Translations under genes and position numbers: made by a program
In this document: one piece after another, positions 48,647 through 56,223 of the stretch
Position numbering within the stretch: the stretch's first letter is position 1
Layout: the number at the start of each line of letters is the position of its first letter
The notes under the pieces: generated by a model
Told to the model about the DNA's origin: nothing
Databases searched by the model: none
What the model saw: the letters and a program-made list of their open reading frames with translations, nothing else
NCBI GenBank assembly: GCA_035651635.1
Contig: DASRFK010000076.1
Coordinates: 1 to 57,433 of the forward strand
Reading direction: 5' to 3'
DNA length: 57,433 nt
Origin: JANXQE01 sp035651635
GTDB taxonomy: Bacteria; Verrucomicrobiota; Verrucomicrobiia; Limisphaerales; UBA8199

Positions 48647-49258
48647 ATGTTGCTCCGACACCTGTGCATCTCACTGGCTACGGTAGCTCTCCTCGAGTTT
48701 ACCGCCGTCGCTCAGACGACGACCGTCAACTACGATGCGGCCCCAGGCGAACGCAACATCGTCGATAGTTCGGGAAATCCTGTCCCCGACGGCAATATAG
48801 TTGCCATCGGATATTTCACCACCGGGTTCGATGTCGTCGGCAACGCCAGCGATTACACAGCGCTTCAATCGGCGTGGCATCTTTATGGAGAGACTGTCAT
48901 CAAGCACCTCCCTACGCCTACTGGCGAGCCGGGCCGATTTGCGGGCGTTTCAAGTCAAAACGATCCCTCCTTTTTTCCCCACTCGATTTACCTGTGGATT
49001 ACAGAAACCAACCTTTCCGGCTCCGTGACGGAGTACGGACTTTTTACCGCCTCGGGTTGGACCTTTCCGGATCCGAACTCGGTTCCGCCCACAACGACGA
49101 TTACTTCTGACCAGGTTGACACGTTTCGCTTTGGGAACGCCATAGCTGGCACCCCTGGCAGCCTGCAACTGGCTGCTGCCGTTCCCGAGCCCAGCACTCT
49201 GGCCTTGCTCGGGGTTGGCGCAGTTGTCGGACGCCTGTATCTGCGCCGTCGCCGCTAA
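48647..49258 (+). CDS. PEP-CTERM anchored exported protein
   Basis: I start at ATG 48647, at the signal peptide MLLRHLCISLATVALLEFTA. The 203-residue protein has a Ser/Thr/Asn-rich middle with no known domain and ends with a PEP-CTERM sorting signal: VPEPSTLALLGVGAVVGRLY followed by basic residues. PEP-CTERM proteins are recognised and cleaved by exosortase and are linked to biofilm matrix in sediment and soil bacteria. No exosortase gene is in this window. The tail identification is secure; the role of the body is unknown. Confidence 0.88.
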   Translation: MLLRHLCISLATVALLEFTAVAQTTTVNYDAAPGERNIVDSSGNPVPDGNIVAIGYFTTGFDVVGNASDYTALQSAWHLYGETVIKHLPTPTGEPGRFAGVSSQNDPSFFPHSIYLWITETNLSGSVTEYGLFTASGWTFPDPNSVPPTTTITSDQVDTFRFGNAIAGTPGSLQLAAAVPEPSTLALLGVGAVVGRLYLRRRR

Positions 49259-49382
49259 GCCGGGACTTCCGCCCGCTCAACGGAAGCGATCTGGCCTTCA
49301 CCGGTCCGGCTTGGTGTGGTGATAATCTGCTAGCCAGTGTGAGGTTGATCTCTTCCAATCGCCACTTAGAATCGGCCTTACA

Positions 49383-50105
49383 ATGCCCGCTGAAACTCTC
49401 AATTGTCCGATGTGTGGCGCTCCGATGTCGTCGGACGCCCCATCCTGTGAACACTGCGGGGCGCGGCTAGCCACCGTTGCGTGCCCTTCATGTTTCGGGA
49501 TGATCTTTCAAGGGGCAAAGTTTTGCTCCCATTGCGGCGCGCGGGTTGAGCGCGCGGAAATTGAAGAGGCAAAATCCGAGCCGTGTCCGCGCTGTGGGGT
49601 GGGAATGACCGCGACCGTGCTCGGCAGTACCACCGTGCGCGAATGCCCGAAATGCGCCGGGCTCTGGGTGGATACCGCCACGCTCGAGCGCATCTGCGCA
49701 GAAAGGGAACGGCAAGCCGCCGTGCTGGGTCTGGCTAGCCCGGCGATTGGTTCCGGCGGTGCTCTCGAGGACAGAATCCAATACCTTCCCTGTCCGGTCT
49801 GCCGGAAGCTGATGAATCGCGTGAATTTCGCGCATTATTCCAATGTGGTTGTCGACGTGTGCAAGGAACACGGCACGTGGTTTGATCGGGATGAGCTAAG
49901 GCGGGTGATTGAATTCATTCGGGGCGGCGGACTGGATGAAGCCCGGACCCGCGAGCTGTCCGACCTCAAGGAGCGCGAACGCCGGCTCAGCGCTGCCCAA
50001 ACCGCAGCGGCTTGGAGTTCGAATTGCGCGGACGAGGAATCGAGCCTCAACCGGCACCAAGGAATCTCGCTGCTTGCGGGCGGACTGATCGATCTCTTTC
50101 GCTAG
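49383..50105 (+). CDS. Multi zinc-finger protein with zf-TFIIB-type domains
   Basis: The 240-residue product has four zinc-binding clusters. Two are N-terminal ribbon units (NCPMCG..CEHCG and CPSCFG..CSHCGAR). Two are zf-TFIIB-type units (CPRCG..CPKCAGLWVD and CPVC..CKEHGTWFDRDEL). The second pair carries the typical WVD/WFD signature followed by a helix. The tail has a coiled-coil stretch. Family members are predicted to bind nucleic acid or metal but are largely uncharacterised. There is no operon partner. The start at ATG 49383 gives the compact N-terminus MPAETLNCPMCG. Confidence 0.85.
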   Translation: MPAETLNCPMCGAPMSSDAPSCEHCGARLATVACPSCFGMIFQGAKFCSHCGARVERAEIEEAKSEPCPRCGVGMTATVLGSTTVRECPKCAGLWVDTATLERICAERERQAAVLGLASPAIGSGGALEDRIQYLPCPVCRKLMNRVNFAHYSNVVVDVCKEHGTWFDRDELRRVIEFIRGGGLDEARTRELSDLKERERRLSAAQTAAAWSSNCADEESSLNRHQGISLLAGGLIDLFR

Positions 50106-50475
50106 CGCGGCCAAACCGTGTCGATTTTGTCCCACAACGCCGCGAGTCGCTGGGAGTTTAGCCTGACCGCATTATTCCAATGCGCCTGTTCGTGAGATTT
50201 GGGAGTGTCTCAGATAATTCAACTCAAATGGCGGCACGGCGATTAGCTCGGCCCGCAGCTCCGTCAGTGGCCTTCAGTTTCTTTACCTTGCTCCCGGACT
50301 GACAGAGAGCAGGGACAAACGATAAGCGTCGCCTCCCAGGTAACGAGGGCAACCTAGTTATCCTCCCCATGAACCTTAAAATTGGCTCGTTGATTACTAA
50401 GCACTTGCATGTTTTCGAGGTTCAGGGGTTCAATGCGCGAATTCTTCGGGGAATTCTCTGACAAAGTGCGGGCCT
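50106..50475. other. Gene-free stretch between two convergent genes
   Basis: These 370 bases hold no recognisable gene or strong repeat. Weak open frames on both strands have no domain signal. Termination of both flanking genes should occur here, but I see no strong hairpin with a T-run. Confidence 0.45.
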
Positions 50476-51327
50476 TTATTGGGCAGCCTTCTGATTCGTC
50501 TCAAATCGCGCCGGGTCCACTGATTCGTAGCTGTTGCCCATCGCGTAGTTGTCGAAGTAGATCGTCATGGGATCTTTCCACCGGTCGCGGTACAGCCCGA
50601 TTTTGTGATAAAAGGCGTTTTTGTTGACAGGGTCCGCCAAAGGGCCGGTGTACGAGGCGACTCGCCGCCCGTCCATCCACAGCTCAAATAAGCCATCCTC
50701 TGAGGGTGAGTAACGGGCATGGCAAACGAAGTCTACCCATTTCCCCAGTGGCAGTTTGGGTAATCTGAATTCTCGTTTTCGGCCCTGGGATTCTACCGTC
50801 AAGGTATGCTTTCCGTTGCGGAACCGTTGCGCCGTTAACGGGCGGCTCACGTCGGATTGTTTGCACGAGGAAATCACCAGCCGGTTGTCGACGATTGGAA
50901 AATCTTTTGGGACTAGAACCGAGAAAGCATACCAGGCTTCCTCACCAAGCAAGTTGAAGTGGCCTGAGTCGAGTTCAGAGCGTTCCACTCTTGTCCCCGC
51001 ATCGCCGGCGGCGTCGACGTTGCCCTCTTTGACCGTTATTTGCACGGCTTGCCGGCCGCTGCGTGCATAATTCGTGGTCAGCTTGATAGCCCCGGGCACA
51101 TACAGCCCGCTGCCATAATTGCCGGGCAGCCAGAACCCGGCGACCGTGTTGCCTTCAAAACCGTCGTATAATCTTAAGCCGGCTGCATTCGCTTGAGCGC
51201 CGGCTCCAACTGCGGAAGAGGTGGCCCCCCGTGGTTCTTCGGCCTCGGTGCGGGCGGACCAGAAACATGTCAACAATCCGATCATCAAAGCTGCACCGAG
51301 TGCTCGTCTGGATTCGATACCTTTCAC
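50476..51327 (-). CDS. Exported polysaccharide-lyase-like protein (heparin-lyase I fold)
   Basis: The 283-residue product has a signal peptide (about 1-29) and a concanavalin-like beta-sandwich of the Polysacc_lyase type (PF14099-like). It shows LRLYDGFEGNTVAGFW, then AGTRVERSELDSGH, LGKWVDFVCHARYSPSEDGL and FELWMDGRRVASYTGP. Related proteins are alginate, heparin or glucuronan lyases, but the substrate cannot be read here. It is the last gene of a unit downstream of the DUF1592 and DUF1552 genes, transcribed in the same direction, which suggests co-regulation with that secreted cassette. Confidence 0.75.
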   Translation of the reverse strand: MKGIESRRALGAALMIGLLTCFWSARTEAEEPRGATSSAVGAGAQANAAGLRLYDGFEGNTVAGFWLPGNYGSGLYVPGAIKLTTNYARSGRQAVQITVKEGNVDAAGDAGTRVERSELDSGHFNLLGEEAWYAFSVLVPKDFPIVDNRLVISSCKQSDVSRPLTAQRFRNGKHTLTVESQGRKREFRLPKLPLGKWVDFVCHARYSPSEDGLFELWMDGRRVASYTGPLADPVNKNAFYHKIGLYRDRWKDPMTIYFDNYAMGNSYESVDPARFETNQKAAQ

Positions 51328-51450
51328 GTCGGTTCTGTACCTGGTCCCGGCGGTTTTTTCCAGAGGGATCCCTCTGGGACAAATAGGACCGAGAGGACTG
51401 ATGGAATCGGATCTCGGTGAGGGGCGCCGGCTATTTGGCGATTCGCCAGC

Positions 51451-52806
51451 TCAGACCAGGTCCAGGCCACGCATGGAACCGGTGGCGGAGGCGAATTTGT
51501 CAACCTCGAGACCCATGCGCTGGAGCATCGAGACAAAGAGATTGGGGAGGGGATAGTTACGTTCTTGATCGAAGGCAAGGTGTTGGCCGTGTTTGAAGCC
51601 GCCGCCCGCAAACAACGTAGGCAAGTTTGTGGTCACGTGCGTATTGGCATTGCCCAGGTTCGTGCCGTAAAGAATCATGGTGCGATCCAGGAGCGTGTCG
51701 TCATCTTCGCGCACAGCTTTGAGGTCACTGAACAAATTCGCCAGCAGCTTCATATGCCATTCATCAATCGCCTTGAGCTGCGCGAGCTTGGCTTCGGACC
51801 GGCCGTGATGTGAAAGATTGTGATAGCCGTCGGTGATCTTGATCCCCTCAATCTCGATGGCTGGGGAATTGACACTGTCGAGAAGCAAAGCCACGGAACG
51901 GGTGGAATCGGTTTCGAAGGCGAGGCGTGCCATGTCATACATGAGTTTCACCTTTTCCATGTACTCGCGTGGGCTGGCCGGATCCAGCGGGCAGGCGGCC
52001 TTGACCACCGGTTTGGGTTTATGCTCCCACTCGCGAGACATGGCCATGCGCTTCTCGAGTTCACGCACGCTGGTGAAGTATTGGTCGAGCCGGTCGCGAT
52101 CGCGGGCCCCCACAGTGCGTTGAAGGTCCTTGGCCTGATCGGCGACCACGTCGAGGATGCTTTGGCCCAGCTCAAGCCGCCGCACCTGGTTGTCCATTTC
52201 GTCCCTGGTCCCCTGGATGAACATGCGGCGAAATACGTCGGAAGCCTTTTCCTCGCAAGGGATGAGCACGCCGGAGCTGGTCCAGGACAGACTGCGCTGG
52301 CCTTGCTCGACATTCACACCCAAGTTGAGCGAAGGGAACCGTGTCAAATGCCCGACGCGCTCGGCGATGAACTGGTCGAGCGAAATGCTGTTGCGAAATC
52401 CGCCGCGCCCGGGATGCGGCGCCGCCGTGAGAAAACAATTGTCGGCGGGATGTCCGCCGTCGACGTCCGGATGCGAGACGCCGCTGAACACGGTAAACTG
52501 ATCCCGATGTTCCTTAAGGAGCTCGAGGTAGGGCGACAAAGCATAGTTTCGACCGGGGTCTTTGGGAAAAAACTGGTCGGGCAGCAACCCTAGATTATTG
52601 CAAATGGCCAGCATTCGGCGCGGTTTGGCGCCGGCACTGGTGGGCGCGCAGCAATCCTCCGTGCCCGAGGCAAAGGCGGGCACCATCGCCTCGAGCAAGG
52701 GCAGGGCCAGGGCGATGCCGGCGCCGCGCAAGAAGGAGCGGCGAGACATGCTGCAACGGCTGGCGACAAAGGCTGGGGCAGGCAAGGAGCTTGGCCGGTT
52801 CTTCAT
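51451..52806 (-). CDS. DUF1552-family Tat-exported protein
   Basis: The 451-residue product begins with a Tat signal containing SRRSFLRGAGIALALPLLEA, then the DUF1552 domain to the end. Conserved phrases include FTVFSGVSHPDVDGGHPAD, FRNSISLDQFIAERVG and GYHNLSHHGRSEAKL. The fold resembles alkaline-phosphatase-type enzymes, but the activity is not known. DUF1552 genes are almost always next to a DUF1592/DUF1588/DUF1585 cytochrome-like protein, as here. Found mainly in planctomycetes and verrucomicrobia. An R2 fragment occupies the 131-base gap before it. Confidence 0.93.
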   Translation of the reverse strand: MKNRPSSLPAPAFVASRCSMSRRSFLRGAGIALALPLLEAMVPAFASGTEDCCAPTSAGAKPRRMLAICNNLGLLPDQFFPKDPGRNYALSPYLELLKEHRDQFTVFSGVSHPDVDGGHPADNCFLTAAPHPGRGGFRNSISLDQFIAERVGHLTRFPSLNLGVNVEQGQRSLSWTSSGVLIPCEEKASDVFRRMFIQGTRDEMDNQVRRLELGQSILDVVADQAKDLQRTVGARDRDRLDQYFTSVRELEKRMAMSREWEHKPKPVVKAACPLDPASPREYMEKVKLMYDMARLAFETDSTRSVALLLDSVNSPAIEIEGIKITDGYHNLSHHGRSEAKLAQLKAIDEWHMKLLANLFSDLKAVREDDDTLLDRTMILYGTNLGNANTHVTTNLPTLFAGGGFKHGQHLAFDQERNYPLPNLFVSMLQRMGLEVDKFASATGSMRGLDLV

Positions 52807-52827
52807 GGAATTAAACGCAGGCGGCTG

Positions 52828-52862
52828 CTTTATCAGTGTTCATCGGGTGTTATCCGTGGTTG
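52828..52862. repeat. R2 element end fragment
   Basis: TTTATCAGTGTTCATCGGGT followed by GTTATCCGTGGTTGA is the terminal 35 bases of R2, in the orientation of copy B. It lies in the gap between the DUF1592 and DUF1552 genes. Nothing else of the element remains. Confidence 0.7.
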
Positions 52863-52937
52863 ATTCCGGGCTCCGCGGATTGTGCGTCGTGCGGTCTCTT
52901 GCGCATCTTCTCAATCATAATGCGTGATCCTGTTTTG

Positions 52938-55547
52938 TCATTTATTCAGAAACAGATCGCTTTGCACAATCTCGTGAATGAGGGACCGCACACCATAACC
53001 GTTCGAACGGGTATGGGCCAGGATTTTGGCGATTTGCGGCCGGTCCGAGAATTGAATAGGGGCGCCGGTGGCGTAAACCACCAATTGCCGGGCTAGGTTG
53101 CGGGCGAGCTGTTCATCGTCCTTAAGCAGTAGTTGTTTGAGCGCGCGGACATTCTGGAATTGGCGTCCATCCGGCAGCTCACCGCTCGGATCGACCGCGG
53201 GGCCAAGGCAGAAATGGTATTTAAGTCCATTGTGGCCGATGCCCTTTACGGGTTCACCATTGCCAAAGCTGCGGTAACGCTCGCGCCAGCCGCCCATCAC
53301 GTCGAAACTTTCCAGGGCAAACCCGGCCGGATCAATGTTGCGGTGGCAGGCGGCACAGCTTTCCTGGCTGCGATGCTGAGCCAATTGCTCGCGAATGGTG
53401 GTGGCACCGCGGATATCGGGCTCGAGCGCCGGTACATTCGGCGGGGGCGGCGGTGGTGGTTTGCCCAGCAACCGGGTCATCACCCAGGCGCCGCGTTTGA
53501 CTGGTGAGGTGGTCGTTCCGTTGGAGGTGACTTTCAGCACGCTCGCCTCGGTCAACAACCCGCCTCGAACGCAGCCCGGTGGCAGGCAGACCCGGCGCAA
53601 TGAGACGCCTTCGACGTCCGGAATTCCGTAATGAGTTGCCAGGCGCTCATTGAGCATCGCGAAATCGGATGCCACAAGATTCGTGACACCGAGGTTGCGC
53701 TTAATCAGTTCACCAAAGAATTCCTGCGTCTCTCCGATCATCGATTCGACCAGGAGATCATCCAGTTGATAGTCCGGATATAACTCCACGTCCGGAGCGG
53801 TGCCCTCGATTAAGCGCAAGTCCAGCCAGTAATTAAGAAACGCGTTAATGAAGCGGCGCGATTTAGGATCGTTCAGCAGGCGATCGGTTTGCGACCGCAA
53901 CACCTTGGGCCGGTGCAGTTGTCCCTTATCGGCCAATTGCCGCAGTTGCGGGTCCGGCGGAGAATTCCACAAAAAATAGGAAAGCCGGCTGGCTAGCGCC
54001 AATTCGTCCAGTTGCCCGGGCTTTTCTTCCAGGTACAGAAAGCCAGGGGAACAAAGCACGCCCGTATAGCCGGCGATCATCGCGTCAGTGAAATTGTAGC
54101 CGGCCTTAAGAGCGGAGCGGACGATCGGCAGGAATCGCGCAACCTCGGCGTCGGTCACCGACCGACGGTAGGCCTGATCGAGGAAATGGCGCAACAGTCG
54201 AGGGGCATCGGCGTCGGGGTTTTTGGAAACGACCTCAACCGCAGCGGACGATTTGTCGCCGTGTTCTTGAACCGTTGCAGGTTCGAAGGGCAAATCACCA
54301 AACATGAGCTGATGGCCCGCAGGCGGCCATTGGTCGAGCAGCGGGCCTTCTACATCCATCCAGGCAAACGCCAGGCCTGGCATGCCATCGGGCCCGGCGA
54401 GCGGATTTTTGTGGTCCGGCGGGCGCGAGCGGAAGAATCGGGCGGCATCGGGCCGGATGGTCTCGCCGGCCAAAAGCCAGACTTCCATCTCGCGCACGGT
54501 CGGTTCGGGATTCACGTCGAAGCTTCCTAATCTTCGGAGCAAGCGCGGTGGAGTATCGGAGTAAATTGTTACCGGTTCGGAACGGTGCCCGGCGGACACG
54601 TCGTGGTATTTGGGGCCCATCCAAATGCTGTAAGCGCAAAAGCGCAGCCGGTATCGGCCCGTGACCGGGGCATGAAAGCGGCCGAAGCGGATTTCGGTCG
54701 GTTCGTACGTGCTAACGACCACCGCCATGGCTTCCGTGTCTTTGCGTGCCCTATCCCGGCCTTCGGGGCGTTTCGGATGGGCCATCGCCATCAAATTCGT
54801 CTGCAACTCCAAACCCACCAGAGGAAAGGTTCGCCGGTTTTCGGGGCCTTCCAGTTTTATGGCGCCGAAAAATTCCCCTTGGTCCCAGGTGTAATACCGA
54901 TTCGTCCGGAGTTGCGGCCGGCTCGCCTGCGGAGCCAGGGCCTGGCGAAGCGCGAAGTCCGCCGCGGAAAGGTAGCGCGCCATTTGCACGTGCGAGACAT
55001 CGAGGGCTTGACCGACTTTATTGAAGCCATATGCCTCGCTGTCCTCCGGCAGGAATGATTTCACTTCGAGGAAAGGGAGCGAAAGCAAATCGCGCAGAGT
55101 GTTTTCGTATTCGTAGCGATTCAGGCGCCGCTCGGTCGCCCGACCTTGTGTGGCGATGCGAGCCAGGTCGGCTTTAAGCAAGGCGGACCCGAGGGAATTC
55201 GTGAACCCTTTGAGTTCAGCCAGCGGAGGACGAGCCTTTTTCTTGGGCGGCATTTCACCTTTGCTAACTCGATCCTCGACCGCCACCCAATGGGAGAAGT
55301 TTTGCGCATCGGCCAAGTCGTACTGGAGGCTGGTCAGATCCAGACCGCCCTTCTTGGAATCCGCATCGTGGCATTCGGCACAATGGGTGCCGATAAGGGT
55401 CTGGACCTTCTCGGGCGCCGAGGCTGCAGCCGGCCAAGAACCAGCGCACAACGCCGCCGCCACAAACACAATCCCAGCAGCGCTCCGCACGCTGCCAGGC
55501 GGAATTAGCTTCTGAGCGGGCGAATGCAATGCCCGTGAAAATCGCAT
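52938..55547 (-). CDS. PSD-type cytochrome (DUF1587/1592/1588/1585) protein
   Basis: The 869-residue exported product has the planctomycete cytochrome architecture. A signal segment is followed by a haem-c motif (CAECH, C56-H60 in GTHCAECHDADS). Then come DUF1587, DUF1592 (about 450-560), DUF1588 and DUF1585, with a second CAACH motif near the C-terminus in ESCAACHRNIDPAGFALESF. The role is unknown; electron transfer coupled to extracellular substrate oxidation is an inference. It is the first gene of the cassette DUF1592-DUF1552-polysaccharide lyase. The start at ATG 55547 gives a normal signal peptide. Confidence 0.93.
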   Translation of the reverse strand: MRFSRALHSPAQKLIPPGSVRSAAGIVFVAAALCAGSWPAAASAPEKVQTLIGTHCAECHDADSKKGGLDLTSLQYDLADAQNFSHWVAVEDRVSKGEMPPKKKARPPLAELKGFTNSLGSALLKADLARIATQGRATERRLNRYEYENTLRDLLSLPFLEVKSFLPEDSEAYGFNKVGQALDVSHVQMARYLSAADFALRQALAPQASRPQLRTNRYYTWDQGEFFGAIKLEGPENRRTFPLVGLELQTNLMAMAHPKRPEGRDRARKDTEAMAVVVSTYEPTEIRFGRFHAPVTGRYRLRFCAYSIWMGPKYHDVSAGHRSEPVTIYSDTPPRLLRRLGSFDVNPEPTVREMEVWLLAGETIRPDAARFFRSRPPDHKNPLAGPDGMPGLAFAWMDVEGPLLDQWPPAGHQLMFGDLPFEPATVQEHGDKSSAAVEVVSKNPDADAPRLLRHFLDQAYRRSVTDAEVARFLPIVRSALKAGYNFTDAMIAGYTGVLCSPGFLYLEEKPGQLDELALASRLSYFLWNSPPDPQLRQLADKGQLHRPKVLRSQTDRLLNDPKSRRFINAFLNYWLDLRLIEGTAPDVELYPDYQLDDLLVESMIGETQEFFGELIKRNLGVTNLVASDFAMLNERLATHYGIPDVEGVSLRRVCLPPGCVRGGLLTEASVLKVTSNGTTTSPVKRGAWVMTRLLGKPPPPPPPNVPALEPDIRGATTIREQLAQHRSQESCAACHRNIDPAGFALESFDVMGGWRERYRSFGNGEPVKGIGHNGLKYHFCLGPAVDPSGELPDGRQFQNVRALKQLLLKDDEQLARNLARQLVVYATGAPIQFSDRPQIAKILAHTRSNGYGVRSLIHEIVQSDLFLNK

Positions 55548-55762
55548 GCTTGAGCTTACGACCGGGCGCGGCGCCGCCTCATGAGCTGAACCGCGTCCGG
55601 GTCACAACCTGATGGTTCCAGGAAAGTTAGACTCATCGCACAGACGAATATTCACCTTCTTCTGGCTTTTGAGGAGCAAGAAATGGACGGAGGCGTTCCC
55701 TCCGCGCTCCGGTCGGAAAACGCTTGATTTAGAGCCGCCGGTCCCCACCATGGGTCCGGCGG

Positions 55763-56131
55763 ATGGAAACGAAGGTACTTTTCATTGACGACGACCCTGG
55801 CTGGCGCGAAATCGCGTCCGAAGTCTTGCAGTCGGCAGGGTACCATGTTGTGACTGCCCAGGACGCCACGGAAGCGATGGAGAAAGGCCAGGAACTGAAT
55901 CTCGGGCTGATTATTCTCGATTTGAACCTGGCGGGTGAGAGCGGGCTGACTTTCATGAAGTATCTGCGGCACAATCATCCTGACGTGCCGATTCTGCTCT
56001 TCACCGGGATGGACCATGACGACTCGACCGTGCGGGCTATGCTCGATCAGGGAGCCGATCAGTACCTGCGTAAGGGCAGCACCGAAGAGTTGATTGTCAC
56101 GGTGGGCACTTACTTTCGCCGACTTACTTGA
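55763..56131 (+). CDS. Single-domain response regulator
   Basis: The 122-residue product is a bare receiver domain. It has FIDDDPGWREIA (acidic pocket), LIILDLNLAGESG (phospho-Asp), ILLFTGMD (switch Thr) and QYLRKGS (Lys). The Lys is followed by Gly rather than Pro, so it belongs to a different subgroup from the Rcp1-like regulators elsewhere in the window. It is divergent from the PSD cytochrome gene with a 215-base shared upstream region. No kinase gene is near. Confidence 0.9.
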   Translation: METKVLFIDDDPGWREIASEVLQSAGYHVVTAQDATEAMEKGQELNLGLIILDLNLAGESGLTFMKYLRHNHPDVPILLFTGMDHDDSTVRAMLDQGADQYLRKGSTEELIVTVGTYFRRLT

Positions 56132-56139
56132 CGAGAGGT

Positions 56140-56164
56140 GGGGACATCGCGCTGCGATGTCCCC
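56140..56164 (+). terminator. Strong hairpin after the response regulator gene
   Basis: GGGGACATCGC (56140-56150), loop GCT, GCGATGTCCCC (56154-56164) is a perfect eleven-pair stem nine bases after the stop. No T-run follows. It may end transcription or protect the mRNA. A further small hairpin CCCGC-GTTTA-GCGGG lies immediately after. Confidence 0.55.
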
Positions 56165-56223
56165 GCCCGCGTTTAGCGGGCGGAACGAATGCGAGAGGGG
56201 TTACGTGCAGTTTCATCCCGCCG

